From assembly GCA_964595485.1 (NCBI GenBank), contig CAZQQN010000010.1:1-64000 (forward strand): DNA of 64,000 nt, read 5' to 3'. Below, one piece after another: positions 27,422 to 36,683 of the stretch (its first letter is position 1; each line of letters begins with the position of its first letter). Source of the DNA: CAZQQN01 sp964595485 (GTDB lineage: Bacteria > Bacteroidota > Bacteroidia > CAILMK01 > CAYYUA01). Both the position numbers and the translations under genes were made by a program. Under the pieces are notes generated by a model. That model was not told where the DNA came from. It saw nothing but the letters and a program-made list of their open reading frames with translations, and ran no database searches.

Positions 27422-27892
27422 ATGGAGGAAGAAACGATTCTTGATCAAACACAAGAACAAAGAGTTCAGGAATGGCAATATGCCGGCTTCTGGATACGGT
27501 TTGCAGCCTACATTATCGATGTGCTAATTCTTTACGCTGGCTTTTTTGTGTTGATGCTTATATTCGGTTCTTTAATCATTTCCCAATCCTCCACGCCCGG
27601 TAATGTTTTTAATTTTCAAGTTGGTTTCCAACTCAGCTTTGGTGTCTTAGGCTTGCTTTATTTTTCTTTATTGGAAAGCTCAAGCTACCAGGGAACTTTA
27701 GGCAAATATGCTGTGGGGATTAAAGTTTGCGATCCCCAGAAGCAGCGCATCAGCTTTGCCAATGCGGTGGGTCGTTATTTCGGTAGGATCCTGTCATCCA
27801 TAACTTTGCTGATAGGGTACATTATGGTTGGATTCGATCAACATAAACAGGGTCTGCACGATAAGGTAGCCAACACTTATGTGATTTACTAA
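27422..27892 (+). CDS. RDD family membrane protein
   Basis: This 156-residue protein carries the RDD signature near its N terminus: 'YAGFWIRFAAYIIDVLILY', with Arg and Asp in the first membrane segment. Three further hydrophobic segments follow. The stretch 'GTLGKYAVGIKVCDPQKQRI' is the conserved loop, and 'FDQHKQGLHDKVANTYVIY' the conserved end. RDD proteins are small membrane proteins, some proposed to be transporters; the function here is unknown. A second RDD gene lies at 34223, on the other side of the MoxR operon. Confidence 0.9.
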   Translation: MEEETILDQTQEQRVQEWQYAGFWIRFAAYIIDVLILYAGFFVLMLIFGSLIISQSSTPGNVFNFQVGFQLSFGVLGLLYFSLLESSSYQGTLGKYAVGIKVCDPQKQRISFANAVGRYFGRILSSITLLIGYIMVGFDQHKQGLHDKVANTYVIY

Positions 27893-27970
27893 CCATATAA
27901 ACTTTTGAATCAACGCGATACTCTCAAGCTCTTAACTCCTAATCTTATAAGCATATCACTTTATCTTCAC

Positions 27971-29305
27971 TTATATCAAACCCCTTGCCTTCAGCTCAAG
28001 GTATTTGTTAATTGTATTAAGCGTCAAATCTTCCGGGGCGGTATAAATGGCCTGGATCCCACGCTTGCTTAGTTCATGTACCATTTCTTTCTTTTCATTA
28101 ACAACTGTTGCAGCTATGGTCCGTGTATAAATTTCTTCTATATCCGAAGCATTGCCATTGGCATAAGCCCCAATTTCTTCGTTTTTGAAAATGACCGGAA
28201 TCAATAGATGCGCTTGGTTGATTTTTCTTAAAACAGGCATGACACGTTCTAAGGTATGGCGGCTTTCAAAATTGGTGAAGAGGAGTACCATGCTCCTGCC
28301 TTTAACCCGTTTACGGAGGAATTGATACAAGTTTTCAAAATAAGCTTCTTTATCCGTTACCGCTAAATGGTACAAACCATCCAATAGGGATTGTAAATGA
28401 GCCTGCTTATTCTCAGCTTTAACAAATTTTAATGGCCTATCGGCAAAACTCACCATACCGGCTTTGTCATAGCGGGTTATCGCAATATTGGCAAATGCCA
28501 GGGTTGAGTTAATGGCATAGTCCAGCAGGGTCATCCCGCCAAAGGGCATTTTCATATTGCGGCTGCAATCCAGGACAGAATAGATTTGCTGAGATCGCTC
28601 ATCCTGGTATTGGTTGACCATCAATTCATGCTTACGTCCGGTGGCTTTCCAATTGATACTACGGTAATCATCACCTGGCACATAAGGTTTAATTTGCTCA
28701 AATTCATAATGATGGCCGATTCTTCTCAATTGTTTGACCCCGTGAAAGCGGGCGATGCTTGAAATCGCTTTGATCTCAAACTCCTTCATTTCCTTGACAG
28801 AGGGATAAACTTTACGATTTTCAGCATGGTCAAACACTATTTTCCTCTCCACTAAACCCAATGGGGACTGAGTAAATACATTGGTGGAGCCGAATGGATA
28901 ATCTCCTCGGGTGACCGGCGTAATATCATAATGAAACTCTTGTGTTTGATTCGCGTCAAGCTTTTTATTCATTTGAAAATCACGGATCTGTAAGGGGGTA
29001 GGCAATTCATCGATTATGGTAATGGTTAATGGAACGTTAGTCTCATTCCTGATCCTTAGCTGAATGGTATTGGGCCATCTCAGGGAAAGTAAAGCAGGTA
29101 ATTCACGACTGCAACTTACTTTGGGATTGCGATTGAATAAAAAGACCCCGTCACCGATTGTCGACAATAACATGACACCTAGCATGGCCTGTGCAACAGG
29201 TAGTAATATTGAAACCATGAATGACAGTGCAAACATCCCCAATATTAGGCCTCCTATCCAGAAAAAACGCTTACTTAAAAACAAATGCCTTATTAGCTGG
29301 GTCAT
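27971..29305 (-). CDS. DUF58 domain-containing protein
   Basis: This is a 444-residue protein with two N-terminal membrane segments (about residues 14-50), a beta-rich middle part, and the DUF58 core 'YVPGDDYRSINWKATGRKHE'. A von Willebrand A-like fold follows ('QQIYSVLDCSRNMKMPFGG'). It overlaps the MoxR ATPase gene by 4 bases as the last gene of a five-gene operon. MoxR-DUF58 pairs act in maturation or chaperoning of partner proteins, often in envelope stress. The precise client is unknown. Confidence 0.92.
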   Translation of the reverse strand: MTQLIRHLFLSKRFFWIGGLILGMFALSFMVSILLPVAQAMLGVMLLSTIGDGVFLFNRNPKVSCSRELPALLSLRWPNTIQLRIRNETNVPLTITIIDELPTPLQIRDFQMNKKLDANQTQEFHYDITPVTRGDYPFGSTNVFTQSPLGLVERKIVFDHAENRKVYPSVKEMKEFEIKAISSIARFHGVKQLRRIGHHYEFEQIKPYVPGDDYRSINWKATGRKHELMVNQYQDERSQQIYSVLDCSRNMKMPFGGMTLLDYAINSTLAFANIAITRYDKAGMVSFADRPLKFVKAENKQAHLQSLLDGLYHLAVTDKEAYFENLYQFLRKRVKGRSMVLLFTNFESRHTLERVMPVLRKINQAHLLIPVIFKNEEIGAYANGNASDIEEIYTRTIAATVVNEKKEMVHELSKRGIQAIYTAPEDLTLNTINKYLELKARGLI

Positions 29306-30291
29306 CTCGGCACCTCAATTTGCTGAATAATTTCCCGGATGATATCCTCAGCCTGGTATCCTTCCATTTCTTTTTCCGGAGCCAGAATTAAACGATGATT
29401 CATGACAGGATAAGCTACAAATTGAATATCCTCAGGGATAACAAAATTCCGTCCGTAAATGCCGGCTACCGCTTTGGCTGTTTTCATAATGGCAAGGGTT
29501 GCCCTCGGTGAAGCTCCCAGGAAAAGATCCCCGTTATTCCTGGTATTGTGAGTAATGGTGGCGATGTATTGGACCAAATCATCGCTAATATGAACTTGTT
29601 GAATGGTTTCCTGGAAATGGTTTAATTCCTCCTTTTTTAAAACCGGTTGTACATCCTCAGTCGAAGTTTGCTTAAAATCCTGCTTAAAACGGTGAAGGAT
29701 GTTGACTTCTTCTTCATACCCGGGATAATCCAGTTGAACCCGAAACAAGAACCGGTCAAGCTGGGCTTCCGGCAGTTTATAAGTACCTTCCTGTTCTATG
29801 GGATTTTGGGTAGCAATGACAAAAAAAGGAAAATCCATGTCAATGGTCTTACCCTCTATTGAGGCCTGTTTTTCTTCCATCACTTCAAACAAGGCTGCTT
29901 GAGTCTTTGCTGGTGAACGATTGATCTCATCAATAAGGACGATATTGGAGAATATTGGACCTTTGTGAAATTCAAAATCCGAAGTTTTCATGTTATAGAT
30001 ATTGGTACCGAGGACATCGGAGGGCATCAAGTCGGGTGTAAATTGGATCCGTGAAAAATCAACCGACAGGGTTCGGGAAAGCATCCTGGCCGTGAGGGTC
30101 TTGGCTATTCCCGGTACTCCCTCTATCAAAGTGTGACCACCTGTTAACATTCCCGCGAGCAGCAAATCTATCATCGCTTCCTGACCCACCACCACTTTGC
30201 TGATCTCACCCTTTACATTTTCCACAGCATTATGAATACGGGTGAATTCACTTTCATCAAACCCTTGATTGTTGGTAGCATCTTGTTCCAT
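29302..30291 (-). CDS. MoxR family AAA ATPase
   Basis: This is a 329-residue AAA+ ATPase. Walker A is 'GVPGIAKT' and Walker B 'IVLIDEINRSPAKTQAALFE'. Sensor 1 lies in 'FFVIATQNPIEQEGTY', and the arginine-finger region is 'LPEAQLDRFLF'. The lid contains 'GASPRATLAIMKTAKA'. MoxR ATPases work with DUF58/vWA proteins as chaperone-like complexes. It overlaps the DUF58 gene by 4 bases downstream and is 4 bases from the DUF4350 gene upstream, consistent with strict coexpression. Confidence 0.95.
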   Translation of the reverse strand: MEQDATNNQGFDESEFTRIHNAVENVKGEISKVVVGQEAMIDLLLAGMLTGGHTLIEGVPGIAKTLTARMLSRTLSVDFSRIQFTPDLMPSDVLGTNIYNMKTSDFEFHKGPIFSNIVLIDEINRSPAKTQAALFEVMEEKQASIEGKTIDMDFPFFVIATQNPIEQEGTYKLPEAQLDRFLFRVQLDYPGYEEEVNILHRFKQDFKQTSTEDVQPVLKKEELNHFQETIQQVHISDDLVQYIATITHNTRNNGDLFLGASPRATLAIMKTAKAVAGIYGRNFVIPEDIQFVAYPVMNHRLILAPEKEMEGYQAEDIIREIIQQIEVPR

Positions 30292-30295
30292 AAGG

Positions 30296-31594
30296 TTATT
30301 TTGATTTACTGATAAAGTTATTAATCATGGAATAAAAAATTCTTAGATCGCCTTCAGTCAAGGAATTTTCTTCCTTCTTTTGGATTTCCCGGTATTTAGT
30401 AAAAATATTGGTTATAAGCTGAGGATCTAATCCTGCCTTTTCACCTGCTTGAAGGGCAAGTTGGTCCTCATTGATATTGGTAGCCTGTTTGTAATGATCC
30501 CTTAAATAGGTAAGAAAAATTCCCATCTGTTTTTTGCTTATGCGCTTAATATTGGCCTGTTTGTAGTGAAGCCTTCCAATGTTTTGCACAAATGCCAGCG
30601 TATCATTTGTGTAACTTGCTAATACGGGGATGATCCTTTGTCGCCGTTTACCTCGTAAAAAAAGGTATAAAATCACCATCAATAAACCCCAATACCAGGC
30701 CCAGCGAAGGGAAGTTTGACTAAGAATAAACTGAAGTGGCGAATCCCCATAATTAGGTTTATTACCTTGATTGGTAGCCTGAGTTGGTTTTTCGAATGCA
30801 TCAAAATAAATGGGGCGCGCATCCAGGTAGGAAAAGGCTTGGCGGGCATAAGCAAAACCTTCTTCACGGTTAATGTGATAATTCGTAAACGCTAATGGTC
30901 CTAAGTGAAAGTATAAACTTCCCTCACCAAAATCAATCTTAAAGAAATTTACCAAATCTGATTGTAAAAAGCCAATGGTTTTTACACGGTCAGTAGCAGT
31001 CCTGTCTTTGAGTGTATCCAGAAAATCCCAGCCATATCCCAATTTTTCATACTTACCTTGAAAGTAATACTGAATAGGTTCATTTCCTTTCAATTCCCGT
31101 TGATAAAGACCCATGGAAACAGCACTATCATTATACTTGGAAAATCCGGCTAAAGGAAAATCGCCTTTCTCCCAGGACTCTTCATAATAAAACTCCTTAT
31201 TGGACGGATCCAGAACCCGCCCGATTAATTTCAAGGGAGGTTTATTAGAGGCGATAAAGGCTTTGCTTCCATTGTGTACTTGTTTCACCAATTTTTCTAT
31301 TGATTCTTTCTCCAAACCAAGCCTGTGGTTGATCAAAACATAGTTAAACTGGTCAGGCTTATCGCTCAGCACATGCTTAAGGGGTTTGTCGACAACCGTG
31401 AAATCATGGTCTTCATACAAATCACTCAATAAGGATTTGATAAACTTTGTGCCATAAGGCTCCTCAGAACCCGATTCATAAGTTTCCCGCCAATCAGTAC
31501 CCTTTCCCCTATAAAGCAGCATAAAAACTACCAGTAGTAGCGCAAAACTGATTATGCCCAAGAACACCACCCTATTCCTCATTGAATTGAACAT
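30296..31594 (-). CDS. DUF4350 domain-containing protein
   Basis: This is a 432-residue membrane protein. One membrane segment is near the N terminus ('VVFLGIISFALLLVVFMLL'). A ~230-residue extracytoplasmic domain with a DUF4350-type fold follows ('YGTKFIKSLLSDLYEDHDF' at its start). A second membrane segment lies near residue 295 ('WGLLMVILYLFLRG'), and a C-terminal cytoplasmic helical domain closes it. It overlaps the DUF4129-like gene upstream by 23 bases and precedes the MoxR gene by 4 bases. The function is unknown; the conserved neighbourhood suggests it is a membrane component of the MoxR system. Confidence 0.85.
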   Translation of the reverse strand: MFNSMRNRVVFLGIISFALLLVVFMLLYRGKGTDWRETYESGSEEPYGTKFIKSLLSDLYEDHDFTVVDKPLKHVLSDKPDQFNYVLINHRLGLEKESIEKLVKQVHNGSKAFIASNKPPLKLIGRVLDPSNKEFYYEESWEKGDFPLAGFSKYNDSAVSMGLYQRELKGNEPIQYYFQGKYEKLGYGWDFLDTLKDRTATDRVKTIGFLQSDLVNFFKIDFGEGSLYFHLGPLAFTNYHINREEGFAYARQAFSYLDARPIYFDAFEKPTQATNQGNKPNYGDSPLQFILSQTSLRWAWYWGLLMVILYLFLRGKRRQRIIPVLASYTNDTLAFVQNIGRLHYKQANIKRISKKQMGIFLTYLRDHYKQATNINEDQLALQAGEKAGLDPQLITNIFTKYREIQKKEENSLTEGDLRIFYSMINNFISKSK

Positions 31595-32282
31595 TTAAAT
31601 TATGCGCCATTTCGCTAAAAACGGCCTCGTACTCCTTAAATTGATGATAATCAACCTCCAGGGTACCATACCAGACTTTTTCAAACGTCCTGGTAGCTTT
31701 CCTAAACTGATCAAATTGGTGGTGATCTTTCATTTCATCCAGGTATTCACTATTGGTTTTATCTTTTTCCCAACGAATCAAGCCTTTTTTCACCAAACCC
31801 TTCATGATCATGAGGTAGTATATCCTTAAAGCCAGCGGATAATTACTATGATTTAAGGCCTCTTGAAGCCGGGCTGGCAGATCCCTGATCTCTTCGTATC
31901 CCTCTGGGTCAGCATTGTAAGTACGATAACCTTTTTCTTTGTTTTTAGGTTTAAGTCCAATCCATTCTCCCGGAAGGAACTTATACACAAAAAACCCAAT
32001 GCTTAGTAAAACAACAACGATCAGGACATACTTGGTACCTTCATTAAAGCTCACTCCTTCATTCTCAACAGGTGCTTGCCTTTCTTTTTTTTCGGGTTTG
32101 TCTTCAGGCTGATAGCTAACATCCTTTGTTAATTCCTTCCATTTTTGCTGATCAAGTAAGCCATCTTTATCCTGGTTACTCTGGCTTTCTGATGGAATAA
32201 CCAATAAAAGGAAAAGTCCTGCCATCCATCCTAATAAAGTGACCTTATTCATTTGTTTATGGCCTTTCCCCCAACGTTTCAT
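31572..32282 (-). CDS. DUF4129-like membrane protein
   Basis: This is a 236-residue protein with an N-terminal hydrophobic segment (signal peptide or anchor), a charged linker, and a membrane segment near residues 85-102 ('YVLIVVVLLSIGFFVYKFL'). The cytoplasmic C-terminal domain has 'YPLALRIYYLMIMKGLVKKG' and 'FEKVWYGTLEVDYHQFKEY', typical of DUF4129. The start overlaps the end of the SpoIIM-like gene by 4 bases and the end overlaps the DUF4350 gene by 23 bases, so translation is coupled through the operon. No enzymatic motif is visible. Confidence 0.83.
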   Translation of the reverse strand: MKRWGKGHKQMNKVTLLGWMAGLFLLLVIPSESQSNQDKDGLLDQQKWKELTKDVSYQPEDKPEKKERQAPVENEGVSFNEGTKYVLIVVVLLSIGFFVYKFLPGEWIGLKPKNKEKGYRTYNADPEGYEEIRDLPARLQEALNHSNYPLALRIYYLMIMKGLVKKGLIRWEKDKTNSEYLDEMKDHHQFDQFRKATRTFEKVWYGTLEVDYHQFKEYEAVFSEMAHNLNVQFNEE

Positions 32283-34102
32283 TCAGCCATCTTTTCAATT
32301 CGGTTTAACAAATTGGGCGCATCGGTTATTTCCTTAAGCGAGCATGAGAGAATGCCAAAACCTATTAATGCTACCAAATACACCAGGTTGAAGATCGTTA
32401 CACGTGTAAAAAGCAAAACCATATCCAGCAATGCTGACCCCCATGAAACAGTATTCGGGATATTCCAGGCAATAAATCGGGTGTAAAAATACGCCAGTGG
32501 TGTATTGATCAGTAAATAGAAAAGAAGCCCGGCAATTAAAAATATCATGAAGAATAGCACAACCTTCCCCTTGTCATGGCCCAGGTACCTGAAAAATGTT
32601 CCCACGCCTTTAAGGGCATTGGTATTATTGTGTAGCGCAGCAAAAAGACTGATCATGGTTAAAGGTAGTGCAACCAAAAACATAGCGAAACCCCATCCGG
32701 TGGGTACCAATAAAAGGCTAAAGCACAACCCTGTAAACACTAAGTAACCCAATACTTTTGATTTCCCGGTTTGAAAAAGCGTGAAATGCATATCCGGATT
32801 TTGAGAAGCAAGAAAAGCTTGCTGCAATCGACTATGGCTAAACCAAGCCAGGCAAGCCATAGCCAGAATACTAATTGGTAAAAAGGATACAAGCTGGTGT
32901 TTTTGTATATACCATAACCCATAAGCTTTGTCAATAACGGCTTCATTACCAGCAATGGGTTCCCAGATAAATTTGATAGCTAACACCTGTAAAACAGCCA
33001 AACCGGTTATTAACTTCATGATAAAAGCCCCTTGCTCCTTCAGGAAGTAAATCGTATCATTGAAAACCTGCCCTACCGATTTAATGCTATAAAATTCCAT
33101 TTGATAATTTGATTCTGGCGGGACCTTCATGGATTGATTTAGGGGCGAAACAGTGTTAACCTTTGCAACAAACCGCGGATACCAGACAAAATAAATGAAG
33201 ATAAAACCCAGTGAAAAGATGATTGTCAGAATCCTTATGCTATCCGGTAAGCCCGTGAAACGGGTAATAAATCCTTCAATAAAAGCTGCCATGATAAAAA
33301 TGGGTATGGTTCCCATGAATATTTTCAATCCCTTAATGGCAGTTATTCGGAAGGATTGAAGTCGGCTATAAGTACCCGGGAATAACAATCCATGCCCCAT
33401 TACCAGGCCAGCCGCACCAGCAATAACAATAGAAGCTATTTCCAGGGTACCATGCTGCCAAATGGTAAGGAAAGATTCCCGGAAAAATCCCCTATCAATG
33501 AAGAAATACTGAAAAGTACCAACCATGATGCCATTACTTATTAAAATTCCCAGGCTACCCACTATATAAAGCGCCCCAAACAAGAAAGTTAATAAGGCTA
33601 CTTTGATATTATTCAGTGTGATGGTCAAAAACATTGAGCCTGGTTTGCTCGACTTATACACCTTCATGGGATCGCCGCTTTCAATATTGGCCTCCGTCAT
33701 TGCTACATACCGATCCCCAAGAATCAGGTTGGCAAAATTGGGATCCTGACTTGAGGAAAACATACCAATACCCATTGCTAACAAAAAAGTCAACAAAGAA
33801 ACCAGGAATAGCCGGCGGTTTTGGTACATGGTAAATGGCAATTCCGTTGTCCAGAAATGACTAATGGGTTTTTTCTGGTTTTTCTGGTGTTTGTTGATAC
33901 GATGATAGAGGCTGCGGGCTAAATTATTAAGATACAAGCGGACGGAACGATTCGGGTAAAAAGTCCGGGCAAATGAAAGGTCATCTGTGATCTGGATGTA
34001 AATTCGGCTAAGGCGATCCGGATCGGGTGACTTTTCATTCAGGAGGTTTTCACATTCTGACCACTTGTCCTTATTTTGATAAATGAAACGGTTTTCCCGC
34101 AT
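32279..34102 (-). CDS. Stage II sporulation protein M (SpoIIM/DUF95) family protein, extended
   Basis: This is a 607-residue multi-pass membrane protein. Residues 1-~320 match the SpoIIM-like family: a cytoplasmic start with 'DDLSFARTFYPNRSVRLYLN', then membrane segments including 'LFGALYIVGSLGILISNGIM' and 'IWQHGTLEIASIVIAGAAGL', the latter with the conserved His-Gly-x-x-Glu. The remaining ~280 residues add more membrane segments and are not part of the usual ~320-residue family, so this looks like a fusion with a second membrane domain. Despite the name, the family is found in many non-sporulating bacteria next to MoxR/DUF58 genes. It heads the five-gene operon, and a promoter-like site lies upstream. 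Confidence 0.85.
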   Translation of the reverse strand: MRENRFIYQNKDKWSECENLLNEKSPDPDRLSRIYIQITDDLSFARTFYPNRSVRLYLNNLARSLYHRINKHQKNQKKPISHFWTTELPFTMYQNRRLFLVSLLTFLLAMGIGMFSSSQDPNFANLILGDRYVAMTEANIESGDPMKVYKSSKPGSMFLTITLNNIKVALLTFLFGALYIVGSLGILISNGIMVGTFQYFFIDRGFFRESFLTIWQHGTLEIASIVIAGAAGLVMGHGLLFPGTYSRLQSFRITAIKGLKIFMGTIPIFIMAAFIEGFITRFTGLPDSIRILTIIFSLGFIFIYFVWYPRFVAKVNTVSPLNQSMKVPPESNYQMEFYSIKSVGQVFNDTIYFLKEQGAFIMKLITGLAVLQVLAIKFIWEPIAGNEAVIDKAYGLWYIQKHQLVSFLPISILAMACLAWFSHSRLQQAFLASQNPDMHFTLFQTGKSKVLGYLVFTGLCFSLLLVPTGWGFAMFLVALPLTMISLFAALHNNTNALKGVGTFFRYLGHDKGKVVLFFMIFLIAGLLFYLLINTPLAYFYTRFIAWNIPNTVSWGSALLDMVLLFTRVTIFNLVYLVALIGFGILSCSLKEITDAPNLLNRIEKMAE

Positions 34103-34123
34103 GGAATCATCAATTTTGATGGC

Positions 34124-34152
34124 TAAATTTAGGCCTTTTCCAAGAGTTCCAA
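34124..34152 (-). promoter_or_regulatory. Candidate promoter of the SpoIIM-MoxR-DUF58 operon
   Basis: On the reverse strand TTG (CAA at 34150-34152) is followed after 18 bases by TAAATTTA at 34124-34131, a 7/8 match to TAnnTTTG. The ATG at 34102 is about 20 bases further on. Confidence 0.4.
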
Positions 34153-34222
34153 AAAGCCAGGAATGAATGCAAAAATGTTAAAGTTGTGCGTTTTATTCTT
34201 ACCAAAAGCTAAGAAGTAAGTC

Positions 34223-34969
34223 ATGAAAAGTGTAGATATCACTACCACTCAGAATGTCACAATCACCTATCAATTGGGGTCACTTTGGCAGCGAATTCTG
34301 GCTTTTATCCTGGATATTGTTATCCTCATAGGTACTTATTGGTTCATCATGTTTTTTTTGGGCCTTTTATTGGGATCTTTAATGGCATTTGCCGGCGCAG
34401 TTTTTTTTAGAATCTTAGCCATTGGTTTTCCCTTCATTTTCATAGCCTATTTCCTTTTAATGGACAATTACCTTAACAGTCAGTCACTTGGGAAAAAGGC
34501 ATTGAACCTGAAAATCATGAAGTTCAACGGAAGGGAAATACATTTTAGAGACCTCTTGATTCGGGAGGTTTTTCTTTTTGTCGAAGTTCTCCTAACAGTT
34601 GGTACATTAGGCGCTCTTATGATCGGTGCTTCTGACCGCAATCAAAGACTTGGAGATATACTAGCCAATACCGTGGTTGTGAATTTAAACACAACGCATT
34701 CAGTGAGTTTACAAGGGCTTTTATCCCTTAAAACCGAAAAAGAATATACCCCTGAATACCCGCAAGTGACAAACTTAAGTGAGGATGACCTGATCCTTGT
34801 TAAACAAGCTGTGGATCGAGCCAATTATTACCCCTCTAAGGCTCATCAACTGGCTGTTGACCGATTAGCTGATATCATAGAGCATAAGCTTAATATTTCA
34901 CGGGGTAAGCATCACGCTCAAAGTTTCCTTCAGCGGCTTTCTCAAGATTATGTCGTTCTTACCCGCTAA
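34223..34969 (+). CDS. RDD family membrane protein with C-terminal extension
   Basis: This is a 248-residue protein. Residues ~14-150 form an RDD domain ('LWQRILAFILDIVILIGTYW' with the Arg/Asp pair, 'NSQSLGKKALNLKIMKFNGR', and the 'DRNQRLGDILANTVVV' end). The last ~90 residues are cytoplasmic and helical ('LILVKQAVDRANYYPSKAHQ'). It diverges from the SpoIIM-MoxR operon with 120 bases between starts. RDD genes commonly sit next to this operon in Bacteroidota, so a related role is likely though undefined. Confidence 0.88.
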   Translation: MKSVDITTTQNVTITYQLGSLWQRILAFILDIVILIGTYWFIMFFLGLLLGSLMAFAGAVFFRILAIGFPFIFIAYFLLMDNYLNSQSLGKKALNLKIMKFNGREIHFRDLLIREVFLFVEVLLTVGTLGALMIGASDRNQRLGDILANTVVVNLNTTHSVSLQGLLSLKTEKEYTPEYPQVTNLSEDDLILVKQAVDRANYYPSKAHQLAVDRLADIIEHKLNISRGKHHAQSFLQRLSQDYVVLTR

Positions 34970-35315
34970 AAGCCCTACGTTGTTCGCTTTATATTTAGAA
35001 ATTTCCTCTCTTCACGGTTAATACTTTAGTATTGGCAAAAGAAGACCAAATTCCCATATTTTTAAAAAGTAAATTGCTTAGGCATTGGCATTCATACGCT
35101 TATCCCCAATGAAAATGAGAGATCCGGCCACCATCTATTTTTTACTAATCAAAAGATTTTAAATAAGCACAAACAAACTATCCTGTAATTAAGTGGCCTT
35201 TTATTTTCGCAAACTGTCAATCCCTTTACTTTAGGTAATTGGAGAATGAGGCATCAATAGGCTCTGCATATTATTCTACTCGCAACATTGCTCCTCTAAT
35301 CAAGAAACAAAATGC
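34970..35315. other. AT-rich intergenic region before bamD
   Basis: I see no gene in this stretch between the RDD gene and the bamD promoter. It is AT-rich and has stops in all frames. Confidence 0.5.
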
Positions 35316-35344
35316 TTGAAATCCTTTTATTTAACGTAAATTTG
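35316..35344 (+). promoter_or_regulatory. Bacteroidota-type promoter for the bamD operon
   Basis: TTG at 35316-35318, an 18-base spacer and TAAATTTG at 35337-35344 match the consensus perfectly. The bamD ATG is at 35426, implying a leader of about 75 bases. Confidence 0.6.
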
Positions 35345-35425
35345 CATTTTATTAAAAGCTTACTCATCCAATAAACAAGAAGTTTTTTCGTTTTAAAGAA
35401 AGTTCAATTACCACCAATATACAAT

Positions 35426-36238
35426 ATGATAGCCAAGCATTTTTTAGCTGCCATCTTTCCTCTTACCTTCCTTCTGCTATTAAACACAGGTTGTAGCGAA
35501 TACCAACAAGTGCTAAAAGGTAATGATGAAGAGAAAAAATTAAAATTAGCCAAGAAGTTTTATAAAAAGGAAGAGTATCAAAAGGCCCTTCCCCTTTTTG
35601 ATGATGTGATAAGTTTTTATAGGGGTACGCAGAAAGGAAGAAAAATTTTATATTATCATGCCAAATGTCATTACGGCGTTGAGTCATACAAAGTAGCAGC
35701 TTTTCGTTTTAAAAATTATTACGAGACTTATCAACAAAGCGATAAAGCAGAAGAAGCGCTATACATGCATGCCTATTGCCTTTATCTTCAGTCACCAAGG
35801 GTGGAATTAGAGCAGAAAAACACCCAAAAAGCCATAAAAGCTTTTAAACGCTTTGTAGCAGAATTTCCCCAAAGCGATAAAATCGAGAAATGCAACAAGT
35901 TTATTGATGAATTAAGGGGTAAAATCAAAAGGAAAGCATATAAAAGGGCTTACCTCTGGTATAAAATTTACGACTTCAAAGCTGCCATTACAGCTTTCAA
36001 TAATTTGCTTGAGCAATACCCCGGCATAGATAATCGAGAGAAAGTTGAATTCCTTCTTTTTAAGTCGCAATTCAAGGTAGCTGAAAATAGCGTTCAATCC
36101 AAAAAGCGAGAACGTTATGAAAAAGCTTTAGAAAAATTCCGCAATTTTAAAAGCCGTTATAAAGACTCAGAATACATGGACGAAGCTCGAGATATGGCTG
36201 AAGAAACAAAAGAAGCTTTAAATTCATTAAATTTGTAG
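35426..36238 (+). CDS. bamD: Outer membrane protein assembly factor BamD
   Basis: BamD is the TPR lipoprotein of the BAM complex that inserts beta-barrel proteins into the outer membrane. The 270-residue protein has the lipobox 'LLLNTGC' (Cys23). TPR helices follow: 'YQKALPLFDDVISFYRGTQ', 'VAAFRFKNYYETYQQSDKA', 'KAIKAFKRFVAEFPQSDKIE' and 'FKAAITAFNNLLEQYPGID', the last with the typical YPG turn. It starts a forward run of rpoZ, coaBC, porD-like and recN with short gaps, and has a strong promoter upstream. Confidence 0.95.
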   Translation: MIAKHFLAAIFPLTFLLLLNTGCSEYQQVLKGNDEEKKLKLAKKFYKKEEYQKALPLFDDVISFYRGTQKGRKILYYHAKCHYGVESYKVAAFRFKNYYETYQQSDKAEEALYMHAYCLYLQSPRVELEQKNTQKAIKAFKRFVAEFPQSDKIEKCNKFIDELRGKIKRKAYKRAYLWYKIYDFKAAITAFNNLLEQYPGIDNREKVEFLLFKSQFKVAENSVQSKKRERYEKALEKFRNFKSRYKDSEYMDEARDMAEETKEALNSLNL

Positions 36239-36264
36239 TAATCAAAACAATTAAGGATTGTACT

Positions 36265-36642
36265 ATGGCCATTAAAAAGAAAAACCTGGAAACCGAAACA
36301 GTAGCTCGCAAAGTAGATAAAGTCAAAGAGCCAACAGGCAATGTTTACAAGAGTATTGCCATAATAGGACAAAGGGCTCGGGAAGTAGCTGAGGAAGAAC
36401 GGGAAGAGTTGCACAAGAAACTGGAAGAATTTGCTCCGGCATCTGACAACCTGGAAGAGGTGTTTGAAAATAAAGAGCAAATCGAGATATCAACCTATTA
36501 TGAAAAACTTCCCAAACCTTCTATTATAGCCCTGGAAGAATTTCTCAACGGTGAATTCACCTGGGAAGAGCAGGATAAGAAATCGAAAAAGGAACTTGCG
36601 GAAGAAGGCATCACCTCTGGTAGTTCCTCTGACAATTCATAA
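36265..36642 (+). CDS. rpoZ: DNA-directed RNA polymerase omega-like subunit (Bacteroidota type)
   Basis: This 125-residue protein matches the Rpb6/omega-related family specific to Bacteroidota. The conserved core is 'GNVYKSIAIIGQRAREVA' at about residues 26-43, which corresponds to the segment of omega that wraps the beta' C terminus. It is followed by a helical acidic part with 'YYEKLPKPSIIALEEFLNGE'. The C-terminal ~20 residues are low complexity. It helps assemble and stabilise RNA polymerase. The position between bamD and coaBC is characteristic and supports the assignment. Typical proteobacterial RpoZ proteins are shorter and diverged. Confidence 0.87.
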   Translation: MAIKKKNLETETVARKVDKVKEPTGNVYKSIAIIGQRAREVAEEEREELHKKLEEFAPASDNLEEVFENKEQIEISTYYEKLPKPSIIALEEFLNGEFTWEEQDKKSKKELAEEGITSGSSSDNS

Positions 36643-36683
36643 GTTTAAGAACCGCTCTGCGGGAAATTGCCAATATTAATCCT

